In this document: positions 9,098 through 20,121 of the stretch, piece by piece | Position numbering within the stretch: position 1 is the first letter of the stretch | Layout of the letters: the number at the start of each line of letters is the position of its first letter | Source: Przewalskia tangutica | Taxonomy: Eukaryota > Streptophyta > Magnoliopsida > Solanales > Solanaceae | Direction: 5' to 3' | Assembly (NCBI GenBank): GCA_029844215.1 | Contig: CM056734.1 | Location: 17,990,501 to 18,054,500, forward strand | DNA: 64,000 bases | Translations under genes and position numbers: made by a program | Notes under the pieces: model-generated | Seen by the model: only the letters and a program-made list of their open reading frames with translations | What the model was told of the DNA's origin: nothing | Database searches by the model: none

Positions 9098-11811
9098 TCC
9101 CACGACCCGACTCCGGGGCGCATCGTGCCTACAGGGCACCGCGTCAGGTATACATCAGAGAATAGCAGCGGAACATACATAACACATATCATGTATAAAG
9201 TAAACATCGCTGGCAAGCCGATAAGGCTGCCTTCCATAAAAATACACTAAATCAAAGTACAACTTGTTCTTACAGCCCAAAACACAAACGTGACCACAGA
9301 CCTCTAAGAATAACAACTGTGGCGGGACAGGGCCGCGCCATACCCCTGAATGTACACAATACCTATAACATCAGAGAAGAACCGTACCAACAAAACAAGC
9401 TTCCGGAGGAATGGAGCTTCTGACACCGAATGATCCAAGAATGAGGATCCACCACCGCTACTTCTACCGCGGCGTTAACGCAGCCCCAGAGAAGGTCGAT
9501 TACACAATATGTACTAAGTATGTAAAACTGAAAAAAATACTGTAATAATATCATAAGTTTGAAAATAAGCTGGAGTCATGGATGAAAATCAAATTACCTT
9601 GTACTGTGCCTTACTAACAATGAGAGTGACAAGTATAAACTTTACTGCATAAAAATAGGTGGCTCATGATCAACACAGGGTCCCTCGCCCGTAGTATCAT
9701 AAGCAATCCTACTCCTGGGACTATTTCACCCGCATGAGACTATTTCACCCGCATGGATCCTGTGGACCCGCATGAGGTATTCCTCGCATCATGGGTAGCA
9801 AATCCATGGAATACACAGAAGGTGGTATAACGTCTTGGGGGTGTACCCCTCATTTATACTCTTACCCTAAAGGAAGTGGTATAATGTCTTGGGGATTTAC
9901 CCCTCATTTATACTCTTACCCTGAAGAAGGTGGTATAACGTCTTGGGGATGTACCCCTCATTTATACTCTTACCCTGAAGAAGGTGGTATAACGTCTTGG
10001 GGATTTACCCCTCATTTATACTCTTACCCTGACTCAACCGGCTATCATAAATAACATAAGTAAGTTAAGAAATCCACTAACTTTTTATTATTCTGGCTCA
10101 TATACCCTCTCATTTTAGTTTACTTAAGGCACTGACATATATTAATAAAAGAAAACCGGGAATTCAACTCAAGTATTACATACTTCTACTCTTTTAAAAC
10201 TGACTCCTTTTCATATAAAACTTTTAGGCAATTGATGCCTTAAAATTAATTTGTCTTTCATAATTCAAGTCATTTGTCCCTACTCATCTTACTTAGTGTA
10301 AACCTTTCCTTATTAACCTTCCATAAGGCTAATATAACCAACTTCCCATAAAGTCGTTATATTAACTCTATACATTAGTCAAATATTTTTCCCTATATCC
10401 AAGGGACTTATACTTTTAAAACGAAACAAGTATCACATACTTAAAATACTTTAAGTCCCTTAACTTTGAAACTTAAGACATCATTAAAACAAGTAAGGAA
10501 TATCAAAGCCTCGTACGTCTACCGTACTAGTTACTACATAGATGTAATTATTCATGCTCAAGAGGTAGGAAAGTTCCACATACCTCTTCGGTCAATCCAC
10601 TTGCTAAGTCCAAAATACCACACGTAGTATGTCAACCTATAATGACCATAATACGTTTATTAACCTCTAGTTACAATGTAGAATATTCCAAATTCAAAGT
10701 CACTAAATTCTATGGAAAATTGGGCAGCATTTCCTTTGTTTCTACATACTTTGCCACCTTTTTCAAGGTCGAATTCAACATCCAAACGCCACATTTAAGG
10801 CCCAACAATCCAAACATTTCAAAGGAGATTACACACCTAAACTTGGATGTGTAAAATTCTGCCCCACAATGTACAACAACTAACTTAACAAGTTTAAGGT
10901 AGTATTTAGGCTATAACATGTTTACATAACCTTCTTATCCAATTCCTTCATATCCAAACCATATTTCTTACATGCAAACTATCTAAGAGCAACATTTACC
11001 CCTACAAGATCTTTCTTCTTCACATGCAACACCAAAAACTAGCTACAAGAGAAGAATTGTTACCTTAGAGCTTTAGCCCAACTATTCCAACGAATTTGTT
11101 AGCCTCCTTTCCAAAAACACCACCACAATAACTCCTACAAGCTTGCAAATAAGCTTCCTTCTTGCCACCCTTTTTCAGATTTTCCTTATGCTTAGATTTC
11201 CTCTTGAAATTCTAGAGAGAAGGGAGAGCTTTATTTTTAGAGAGAGATGAGAGTTTCAAGAATGACCAAGTCTTGAAGACTTGGTCAATAAGTAGTGCAT
11301 GCAAACTCAGATGGAGGGGACACTTGTCACCCTCCCATGGCCTTTTTTAAAACAAAACAGTTCAGATTTTTCCACTCAACTTCGCAGAACCCGCTCGGCC
11401 ATGCGGCCAAACCTCTGCCGACTCCTGAACATTCCGGCGCGCTCGCTTCGGCCAGCGCGCTGCAACTTCAGCGAACACTCAGCTCTTCTGGCGCCGCGGC
11501 CCTGCATCCGCGCCGCACTCGTGGCTCTGCCCGAACACTTTTCGGTCCAATCACGACCGAACTCAGAACTCCCATAACTTACTACTCCGATGTCCTATCG
11601 ACGAACGGTTGGTTGCGTTGGAAACTAGACTCAACGAACTACGCACTAGGCCTTTGAAACACCTAGGAACTCTCAATGTAACGGGTCATAACCCGCCTCA
11701 AAGTTGACCAAAACCCGTCCGAAACAATCCGTCAACCTATCCTTCTAAAATTAAAGTCTTAATCTCTTTCGTACAGTCTCACACCCATGGCCAGAACTAC
11801 GGGGTATAACA
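9098..11811 (-). mobile_element. Gypsy solo LTR, 2.7 kb
   Basis: The segment begins with a mutated TGTCACGACCCG-type end (here TCCCACGACCCG) and finishes GGGGTATAACA. Those are the same two ends as the 3.5-kb LTR at 24530-28028, and internal blocks are shared in order (GTATACATCAGAGA, CTACTCCTGGGACTATTTC, AACATAAGTAAGTTAAG, CCATAATACGT...AACCTCTAG). Read on the minus strand it runs TGTTATACCCCG...GTCGTG, as in chromovirus-like Gypsy LTRs. The flanks (CCTAC and CCCCC) do not form a duplication, so insertion is inferred from homology only. Confidence 0.65.
9820..10035. repeat. 54-bp tandem repeat, four copies
   Basis: A 54-bp unit starting near GGTGGTATAACGTCTTGG is repeated with TGGTATAA at 9823, 9877, 9931 and 9985, exactly 54 bases apart. 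Because 54 is a multiple of three the array stays open as an 18-residue repeat peptide, but it lies in the middle of a noncoding LTR and is not a gene. Confidence 0.85.
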
Positions 11812-12284
11812 CCCCCCACCCCCCCTTGCACAGAAGCATCTCCCCCTTTTGTGAAGAAACCAATAGCAAAAAATGGTCTCTAGCTCAACCTAAGAAATTT
11901 ATTAGTTGATTTTTGTTATTTGACCCACTAGACAGTCTATTGACAGGGTTGCCGGTGTTGAACCAGTGTTACCCTGAATGTTGGTGACATTCCAACATTC
12001 TCATTTTCTGCTTCCTTCTTCCAAGGCAAGTCAATAACTCTTTCTTTGCTCTTTAAAATTGCTTTATTTACTATGTAAAGCTCAGAAGCCTATCATATAA
12101 TATCCTCTCTCTTAGGCTCAAATCCTTGGGTAGTCATGATTTGGTATATTATAGGGGGAAATGAAAGGATTAACGTTGATTCTTTTTCAGCCAAGTTGGG
12201 AACTTGATAAAGTATCATCTTTCCTAAATCAACTTTTAAGTCTTTCCTAATTTTAAATCATAGAGAAGCTTGTTCAGATGTCAC

Positions 12285-12650
12285 AACTGACTCATTCACC
12301 AGTCGCGGGCCCGGAGTTCGGGGCGTGACGGAGTGGTATCAGAGCAGTTAGTCCTCGAAATGTCTACAAATCGTGTATAGTAGAGTCTTGTTTATCCGTG
12401 TGTTGTGCACCACATCTATAAACAGGAGGCTATAGTACATTTAGGATTGGTTTCCCTTCTTCTCACTCTGAGACCGTGCGATAGAGCTGTGTTGTTAGGG
12501 TAGTCTCTCCCTAACGTATTATTTTGATTGCAGCTATGAGAAAGGCAACAGTGACCCAGAAAGGATATTATGGATTGCGTATCCAGGTTGGTAAAAATTG
12601 TTGTATAGGAAGGAAGCCAATTGTTAAGAGCAATTTTGTGGAGGGTGAAA
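12285..12650 (+). mobile_element. Gypsy 5' LTR end, primer site and leader fragment
   Basis: The end of an LTR (GAGTTCGGGGCGTGAC) is followed by TGGTATCAGAGC at 12335-12346, the primer-binding site complementary to initiator tRNA-Met, and by a leader-like stretch to about 12545. It sits inside the extra ORF of copy B, which resumes on the left at about 12270 and on the right at about 12660. It is only a fragment: no gag or pol follows. It is oriented opposite to the neighbouring solo LTR. Confidence 0.6.
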
Positions 12651-12659
12651 ACTAAAGTT

Positions 12660-13815
12660 GTTAGTTTTGAAGTTGGGCATCTAGGGATCCACTTTTCATT
12701 ATACCTCCAGTGAGGTATTCAATCATTTCATCCCTATTTTCTGTCACTCGTTCTGTATCTCTAACTTTCTCTTCAGCATCATGTCCCGTACATTAATTTA
12801 TAATATAGGGTGTAAATTGATAAAGCTTGTTATAGAGATATATCTTGTTGTAAATTTCTTTGAGGAGACATCCTCTATAGTAGGGTTCAGATTAGCATAA
12901 ACAGTCTAATTACTTCATCAACATAGTGTTCTTTCTCTGTGACAATTTCGAGAAGATGTCTATTCTTGAGGAATTCTATCAAGCCATATTCCGTACATGA
13001 AGTAATATCTAACACTTTCTCATGTCTAATTACTCTATTCTTGTACCAATCCCATTTATCGTATTTAGCTTTAGAATATATTTTTTCTAAGAAAGCAGAT
13101 ACCTCAATGTCTGAATCAGACATGCCTGAACTCTCAAATTTGGTACTGTTGGAGGATGTTGTTGTATGTGCCTCAACAGATATTGGCTGAAATATTGTGT
13201 GAGATGTTGTAGCATGAGTGACAACATTTGGTTCAACACTTGTTCTAGTACTCATAGGAACACCCTTAGGAAATAATTGTTTTAGGAGGGTTTCATCAGG
13301 GATTTCCTCGTCTACTTGAGGCACACTGGGTTGTTCAGAAGAAGGTGGTTCTTCCTCACTTTCCTTTTCCTCAGTTGAGAACACATAGTATGAATCGCCA
13401 CTGACACGACTCGAGTAAGAGAGTTTAGATATTTTGTTGCTCGAACCTTCATGTATTATTTTCTCAAACATCCTACTTGATCGACGAGTAGGAAAGGTAG
13501 AGGATCTTTGTCATTTACTCAATGCTAAAAAATAGATATTTCATTAACATCTATTGAATTGTTGTCATCACCTGGGTAGCTAATGTCTAAAGGATCGTCT
13601 AAACTTTTAAACACTATATCCTTGGACAAGTCATATATGGATGGTGAAAAAAATAATAAGCATGGTTGTTGTGGTTCATTTGCTCAGATGATTCAGTGTT
13701 CATAGGAGGGCTTGTACTCATTGAGGTGTTGGTCGGAGTGTTGGCTGACATTGGTGTTGACATTGGAGAGGTTTCTATCAGTGAATATTTTGGAGAAAGT
13801 TTTGGGGATTTAGTG
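12660..13815 (-). pseudogene. Env-position ORF of Copia copy B
   Basis: The longest clean part (13471-12887) gives a Ser/Thr/Glu-rich N-terminal half and a C-terminal part with SAFLEKIYSKAKYDKWDWYKNR. It lines up with the corresponding ORF of the element at 42106-51733 (both begin with Ser/Pro/Thr/Met-rich repeats; both carry a short 'CxxEVISYL'-like region near the end, compare 12707-12740 with 43985-44020). The C-terminal half resembles the domain called 'putative plant transposon protein' in LTR elements. Its function is unknown. Stops near the start and the Gypsy insertion make this copy a pseudogene. Confidence 0.5.
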
Positions 13816-13849
13816 TTTGAGATTTAGAATGAAGTTTGGAAATGTGATG

Positions 13850-14279
13850 ATTTCATCGGGTAGGAAGGGTTATACGGAGGGAGGGTGAGGCAGTGACGTG
13901 GTGGTAGTTGTGTAGATGGGTTCACGGGAGCTTGGTGGTCGAAGCTCCGACGGTGGAGGGGGCGGCGGTGCCTGGGAAGGTGGGGTGGAGGTTGGTGTGG
14001 GGCCCACATTCGGGGTCAAATTAGGTCGATAATAGGTCGAAATAAAGGGTGGGTTTTTAATAAATTGAGTCGGCTGATGTGTCTCTCACCTGGCGTTCAC
14101 CGTGACATTTCTGTTAAAATGAGCAAATATAACGTCTTTCATAACGGGAAGGGCATATTTGTCCCCATACTTTAACGGGGGACAAATATGACCCTTTTTC
14201 GGAAATATGATGGCAAATATGACCCATTTTTGAAAATATGATGGCAAATATGACCCTTTTCCCTTTTTTATTTAGTACG
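13850..14279. mobile_element. Partial MULE/MITE relative
   Basis: From about 14100 the sequence repeats the right-hand terminal pattern of the element at 14289-16148 (GTGACATTTCTGTTAAAA, then GGGCATATTTG, then ACTTTAACGGGGGACAAAT). It includes a small internal duplication of ATGATGGCAAATATGACCC near 14205-14265. The corresponding left arm is not recognisable, so this is a truncated relative. Confidence 0.5.
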
Positions 14280-16157
14280 TTTTTTAAAGGGAAAATGGTC
14301 ATATTTGCTCTCAAACTTAAGGAAAAAGGTCATATTTGTCCTCCGTTAAAGTTTGGGGTCAAATATGCCCTCCGTTAATCTAAACTTGTTGTATTCGCCC
14401 ATTTTTAATAGAAATGTCACGTGGACGCCACATGGGAGACACATCAACAGATGAGACCCACATCACCTCCCCCACTGTTTCTACTCCCTCTGTTTCGGAC
14501 ATTTTTCGATCATCTCCGATTGAGTAGACGGTTGGGAGGGGCATGGTTACAACCGATGTCACCTGGACGACATTTCTACACCTTTCTTATATCTCGATTC
14601 ATCTCCTATCGAGCTCCCGACCAGTTCGCTATAAAAACTAACCCTAGGCGCATCTTTACGAATTCCGGTGAACACAGGTAACGTTGAGCAACAAGAAGAG
14701 TGTCATTGTGTTCGTCTCCCCTAGATATACACTTTACACCATCTTTCAAGTTTCAATTTTACTTATATAAGTTTTCACCATTTTTGAAAAGCTCCATTAT
14801 TGAATATCTTTTGGCATATACCTAGAATTCGAACCAAATCTATTAGGTTTCAATGAAATCATAAAATGACACTTTCATATTTACGAGAAAGTCATTTGGT
14901 GCTCTTTCTTATCAAAACAGTTCGATGGGTAAATTTATGATTTTTTTATCTGGCCGGATTTTGCACGTTTTCTAGCGAACTGGGTAAATGAAATGGGAGG
15001 GGTTCCGAAAATTTTAGAAGGGGAGGAGTTGGCTGCTCCGGTGACCGGAGCATCTGGTTGGTCGGACGAACATTGGGAGTAGAAGTAGCGGGGGAGGTGA
15101 TGTGGGTCCCACCAACTGATGTGGCGTCCACGTGACATTTCTGTTAAAAATGAGAAAATACAACAAGTTTAGACTAACGGAGAGCATATTTGACCCCAAA
15201 CTTTAACGGAGGATAAATATGACTCTTTTCCTTAAGTTTGAAGGCAAACATTAGGGGTGAGCACAGATACATGGTACCTAAATACCTGACTGGAACCGAT
15301 ACTAACAGGTAGGTTCCGGGTAGATATATTATAATAACGGGTAGATTCCGGGTATTAAAATTAGGAGTCGATCAATGTCGAATCCGGTTCCGGTTCCGAA
15401 AAATCGAGACAGAATATCCGGACCCGGAACTAATACTCAGACCCTATGAACCCACACCCCTTTTAAATTTTAAGTTTTAATTATTAAATTTGGGCTTTGG
15501 GCATTTATTATTTTTTGACCCAGTCTTGTTCGCAGCCCTAAGCCCACTTTAGCACTTCTCTTGCTAAAAATAAAAAAGAAACGGATGCCTTAAGCCCCTA
15601 ACTACTTCCATTTAACATCTTCATCATTTTCCTAATTTTCATAACCCACATCGCATCAGCCAGCAGAACTGCAGAAGCCCTAGCATAGCCCGTAGCCACT
15701 AACAATTTTTCATTTTCCATTACGCTCAAAGCAAATCGACGCTCTGCTCCTTCTCCACCTCTTCTCTCTTGTGTTTCTAGAAGATGTATTTTTATTTTAT
15801 GTTTATTTGGAGTTTTGTAATGTATTTGATTGTATTGTATCCTGTTCCTCCATATCAGTCACTGATTTCAGTCACGGGAGTCCCATTTCAGATTTTCAGT
15901 CACTTATTTCTTCCATTTCAAGCTCAAAAACAGATCGAAATTTCCAGATTATGCTAGACTTTTTGGATTATTCAGAGTAGTATTTATGACATATAAATGG
16001 TTTACAGGGTACCCGGGAACCTACCCGGAACCGCAGGGTCCAGGTAGGTTCCGGGTAATGATTGCTATGGGTATATTTCGGATAGTAGATTTAGGAATCG
16101 ATCGTTTATTCGGACCCGCTCACCCCTAGCAAATATGACCCTTTTCTCTTTTTTAAA
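14280..16157. mobile_element. MULE-type nonautonomous element, 9-bp TSD
   Basis: Long inverted repeats (over 200 bp) face each other: the left arm from 14289 (GTCATATTTGCTCTCAAAC ... GTCACGTGGACGCCAC) and the right arm at about 15055-15251 plus 16137-16148, once the nested hAT element is removed. The nine-base duplication TTTTTTAAA lies at 14280-14288 and 16149-16157. Terminal repeat length and TSD size fit Mutator-like elements. The interior carries no transposase. Without the hAT insertion it is about 975 bp. Confidence 0.75.
15244..16136. mobile_element. hAT-type element nested in the MULE terminus
   Basis: The ends TAGGGGTGAGC (15252) and GCTCACCCCTA (ending 16128) are inverted repeats. 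The flanking octamers GCAAACAT (15244-15251) and GCAAATAT (16129-16136) differ by one base, the 8-bp TSD expected for hAT. Subterminal GGTTCCGGGTA motifs occur on both sides (15310-15350 and 16030-16060). No intact transposase is present in the 877 bp. Removing it restores the right arm of the MULE. Confidence 0.8.
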
Positions 16158-17946
16158 TTCCACCATTCTACATGATAAATTTAAGACTACAAGAATTAAA
16201 AGACTACACAAATCTTTAATTTAGTATCACAAGATTTAAAAGTATTTTTTTATCTTTTAAATTTTATGCCTAGTCAAAACTAAGACACTTAAATTAAAAT
16301 GGATGGATTATTTAAAATGTAAAAAAATGTTTGAAACTCTCTATAACAGTATACAATGCTTATATATTTAAAATGTTTTTCCATGACATATCTTCTTCAA
16401 AATAAACTATACGAATGTTCGTGGATATTGGATATAGATTAATTGCATATAGTAATGCAAACATATCAAACCTAAATCCTCAATCCTCAAGCCATTTGAC
16501 TGATGACTTCACTACGAAGATCTATATATCTGAATCTCCCTACCAACTAACACGTATCTCTTGTAATACTTTGACAACCGAAAACCGGATATTATTTACA
16601 TGAATTAATTGGTAAATGTCCTTGTCTCCAATTTGTAAATATATCCTTTTTTCCATATAATAAAGTATAAAGTATATATTAAAAAGAGTATTGATCAGGA
16701 TGTTGTGTATACATTCTAAATAACGTACCAACTACAATATCTAGGTAGTATTATGACTTTGATTGATTCATTTTATTTTATGTAACGCGCTTTAATTACT
16801 AATACATAGGTTAAGATACATAACAGATCAAGAACTTTAGTACGTTATCAAAAATCTTACCTTTATGCATAAATTATTAAATCAATTGAGTAAATATTCA
16901 AATTGGATCAAAGTTCGCCCCTTTTGCCAGGGGTCGCACCTATCAAATAAAACTCTCAACATAATACATACTCCTATCATTAGCTAACAAGACGACTATT
17001 AAATTAGAATAATTAAGATCTTAGTAATTAAATGTAAAAGCTCAATAAGTATAGTGAATGTTCACCTTTCTGGAAAGAGACGAAATGAATAGTATGGTAT
17101 GATGGTAAGTCACATCAATATATTTGAGTTATGTGCCAAAGATCTACAACCATTATCGTCTATTTGTCCGTTGTGTTGTCAATTCAAATATTACGCAGTA
17201 TCCAATCAAATATTCAGTAGACTAGAAGCCACATCAACATATTTATGTTATTTTGAAACATAGAAACACAACTGTAATTTCGATATTATTCCTAAAAAGA
17301 TGTTTATTTAAACCCAATATTTAGATTTTTGGGAGCAAAGCAAATTCTCGTCCATGCGCCTCCCACCTCCGATCCGGATGATTGATGGAGAGGTAAATCA
17401 CAGATTTCACGACCATCAGGTGGGAGACAATTCTGCGCCTACGCGAGTCATCCCTAACAGAAGAAATGAACTCCTACATCATACGCCAGAGCTCGAACCT
17501 GTCTTTTTACTTCGGTATTCTCAGTATATCATTTGGTTTGATGAAATAAGGAAATATAATCCTCAAATGTGAATTATTTTATTTTATGTATGGTAAAATT
17601 AGCAATTCCAAGATGATTTATACTGTAAATGCGATATTATTTTTATACAACACTATATTAAGAAACAATTTCAAAGTACTAACTAATTTCGATATAAAAT
17701 GACAAAATAATAGATTTGCCCTTTTCAAAGCTTTCTCCCAAAAATCTTTTAAAAGAAAGACAAAGTTTATCAATATTTATTTAATTTAAATCAAACACAT
17801 ATTTTATATCTTATCCTGTAAAATTACTTTTAGTTCAATGAATTGAACGTCCACTAATAAAAATATATCTATCATCTAATATTCTATATTGCAATAATTA
17901 CAATACTAGAATAACTTGTTCTCCAACCATATGAGCCCTAAGTGTA
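16158..17946. other. Intergenic AT-rich DNA
   Basis: No gene is recognised. A 72-codon frame at 17354-17572 has no recognisable domain, and nothing upstream supports its expression. No element termini were found. Confidence 0.4.
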
Positions 17947-18194
17947 TACTCTGTTTCAACACAATTTATGTGACCCCTTTTGAATTTCGAGAGTCGAGTG
18001 AAATTTTTCTTTGACCTAGATCTTTTCATATGCCTTATAAATATTTTAAATTATCAATTATTGTGATTTATAATATTTTTTATTTAGTTTCAAATATATA
18101 AATTTTATTTAAAAATTTGTGTTCAAGTTAACATTAAAAATTAAAAATATTGACTCTCGAAATTCATAGTACCACATAAATTGGAATAGAAGTA
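17947..18194. mobile_element. MITE with TA duplication
   Basis: A 244-bp unit (17949-18192) is flanked by TA. Its ends, read inward, are CTCTGTTTCAACACAATTTA and CTTCTATTCCAATTTATG, and further in both arms carry GAATTTCGAGAGTC. AT-rich with no coding frame; this fits a Stowaway-like element close upstream of the DUF7950 gene. Confidence 0.7.
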
Positions 18195-18384
18195 TATGCC
18201 GTTAATATAAGAAAATTTAATATTATCAAATTACTTGTACCTGTTGTAGTTGATAATTTATTTTATTTTTAAAATAATTTTAATTTCAATTTTTACCTAT
18301 TAATATGTTTAATTAATATATATTATTACATTAATGTTACTTTCGTCAAAATATCAGACCATTGATTTCGCAGTTGCATCTGCC

Positions 18385-18829
18385 GTCCACGTGGTGAAAT
18401 CATTAGAGAGACTTTAACGGCGTTCTCCAATAATTGGACCACGTGTTCTCCTTCTGGAAGACCCTCCGGCCTCCACCATACACGTCGTACAAGACACCCC
18501 AAAAGGCTTACGTGCCCCTCTATTGATACACTCCCTCCATTCCCATTGGATAACATATTGGGGCCCATCCCAAACATTCAATATGTGGGGCTCACCTTAA
18601 CCTAGCCAAGTTGTATCATTAACCAATCAGCTCTCTGGGCTGTTTCACCTCTCTTCTCCCACGTGTTATTCACTCCTCACACGCGTCCTCTCCTCTATCT
18701 TCCCACTTATAAATTCACCACCTTTCCCTTTACTCCTAGTTGCATTCAAACTTTTTCACCTACCTATTTTCCTCAACATCAAAATATATATAGATATTTT
18801 AATTTTCTCCTCTGAAGAAAATAGTAAAA
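18385..18829 (+). promoter_or_regulatory. Promoter and 5' leader of the DUF7950 gene
   Basis: Three CACGTG G-box cores occur at about 18388, 18439 and 18660, and a CCAAT-type motif (AACCAATCAG) near 18622. A TATA-like CTTATAAATTC at about 18706-18716 puts a start site near 18740, leaving a leader of about 90 bases. G-boxes are bound by bZIP and bHLH factors in plants; control by light or ABA is possible but not shown here. Confidence 0.5.
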
Positions 18830-19759
18830 ATGGATGGGAGAGGAGGGTGTTGTATTGCTAGGTACGAAGGGGGTGTGTACGATATGTCAAAGGCGGACAG
18901 GATAATGCTTAGATTCAGACCTATAGCACCAAAACCAGCAGCTGGTGGCTCTGTTTCCGGCGCTACTACTCCACCGCAAAAGTCTGAGGTTCCGGTTCGT
19001 ACTGGCCGTTGCAAGCGAAGGTATGTTAAAGATAATAATAAAAACAGTACTACTAGTAATTCTAACAAGAGACCTAGTAGCGGAAGTCGTAGTCCTACTG
19101 GTAGGAAACGGAAAGCACCTTCGCCGGAGAAAAATGAATTCAGCGGAAAAACTGTAACTGGTGATGCGGATATGGTAGTGACGCTGTCGTTACTGTCGGA
19201 GAGTCCTGAAAGGAAGGATTCGCTGGTGGTGAAAAAACAAGAAAAATATGCTCCAATCTGGTTGAGTTTTGGTGGTAACCAAGGGAATAATAATGATACC
19301 AACAGTCAGTTGCAGCAAGGTTACGGAGAGATGATGTTTCCACAGCCAGTAAGGGTAGTGGGGTCATGGGTAAAGGTGGAAAGCGTGACTGACGCGTGGG
19401 TTGAAGTTGAAGGGTATGGTCTGGGACGTACGGATGAGGAGAAGTTAGTAAATCTGGAGCGGGATAGCTGTCCAGGGTTTATATCAGACGGTTTAAACAG
19501 AGTTAGGTTGGTCAACAAGGCGTATAAAGATATGATGGGTGAGGGAGGAGCAGGGGAAGTGGTGGTTTGTCTGGTGATGAAAGAAGATATACTGCTGCCG
19601 GAGAATAAAACCACGGCGGCATTTACGTGCTGGGTTAGGGTGGTGACATGTGGCAAGGAGAAAAACTCGCTTATTCTGCCGTGTGATGTGTGGAGAATGG
19701 ACGGCGGAGGATATGCATGGAGGTTGGATACAAAGGCAGCTCTCTCCTTGGGCTTGTAG
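18830..19759 (+). CDS. DUF7950-type protein, single exon (309 aa)
   Basis: An uninterrupted 309-codon frame starts in a good plant context (AAAAATGGAT). Residues 21-36 (KADRIMLRFRPIAPKP) and the C-terminal third (about 175-305, with WVKVESVTDAWVEVEG, DSCPGFISDGLNRV and PCDVWRMDGGGYAWRLD) are the two conserved blocks of the plant DUF7950 family. Between them lies a low-complexity Ser/Asn/Lys-rich stretch with basic clusters (GRCKRR near 60, TGRKRK near 90) that could serve as nuclear targeting signals, and a short VVTLSLLSES segment. No membrane helix or signal peptide is visible. The biochemical role of the family is not known to me. Codon use is unremarkable; no frameshift. It stands alone between transposons, about 350 bp upstream of a pogo element. 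Confidence 0.9.
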   Translation: MDGRGGCCIARYEGGVYDMSKADRIMLRFRPIAPKPAAGGSVSGATTPPQKSEVPVRTGRCKRRYVKDNNKNSTTSNSNKRPSSGSRSPTGRKRKAPSPEKNEFSGKTVTGDADMVVTLSLLSESPERKDSLVVKKQEKYAPIWLSFGGNQGNNNDTNSQLQQGYGEMMFPQPVRVVGSWVKVESVTDAWVEVEGYGLGRTDEEKLVNLERDSCPGFISDGLNRVRLVNKAYKDMMGEGGAGEVVVCLVMKEDILLPENKTTAAFTCWVRVVTCGKEKNSLILPCDVWRMDGGGYAWRLDTKAALSLGL

Positions 19760-20121
19760 GTGAAGACTGAAGTAATATCAACTCAACCCTAAGGGTAAAG
19801 AAGTAAAATTATGCGCATGTGTACGTATAGAGCATGCACTGCATGCTTCTCTATCTGAAGAAAATTGTAAATATATTTAGAACTTTTTCTTAAGGTAGGT
19901 AAATGGGGTTCTAGTTTTTAAATTTCTGTTGGTTTGGGTGGTGGGCTGGTGGCAGATCAACTTATATGCTAGTTGTGGTTTGAAGAACTGTTGATGCTAC
20001 TCTTTCTTCTTTGGAGAAGATGTTGATTAGGGATTAGTAGTGTACTAATTTGAACCATGGAAACAGATGATCTTGTAACTACTAATCTGAAAATTGTGTT
20101 CTTGTGTTGCTAACTTAAATA
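19760..20121 (+). other. 3' flank of the DUF7950 gene
   Basis: This holds the probable 3' UTR, with U-rich runs and TTGTAAATATAT/TTGTGTT-type plant polyadenylation context near 19865-20105. No canonical AATAAA stands out and no other gene is visible. Confidence 0.45.

Larger units (their letters stand above)
7003..13850 (-). mobile_element. Copia element, 3' half with extra ORF (copy B)
   Basis: An LTR homologous to copy A and to the complete element at 42106-51733 occupies about 7003-8565 (including an insertion) and ends in TTAACA followed by ATCTCCCCTTTT, the complement of the polypurine tract. Internal sequence continues to about 9090, is interrupted by a Gypsy solo LTR (9098-11811), and resumes with the env-position ORF (about 11850-13815, itself interrupted at about 12285-12650). 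No pol region is present to the right: MULE-related sequence begins at about 13850. The element is dead. Confidence 0.65.

Noticed and set aside
9791..10054. An 18-residue repeat protein (87 codons)
   Set aside because: It is a by-product of a 54-bp tandem array inside a Gypsy LTR; no promoter or homologue.
11295..11657. A 120-codon Ala/Arg-rich frame
   Set aside because: It lies within the Gypsy solo LTR in its GC-rich part, with an equally open overlapping frame, so it is compositional.
17354..17572. A 72-codon gene
   Set aside because: No domain, poor surroundings and no similarity I recognise; such lengths occur by chance.
18799..19656. Long open frames antisense to the DUF7950 gene
   Set aside because: They mirror the codon pattern of the sense gene and have no recognisable domain or start context.
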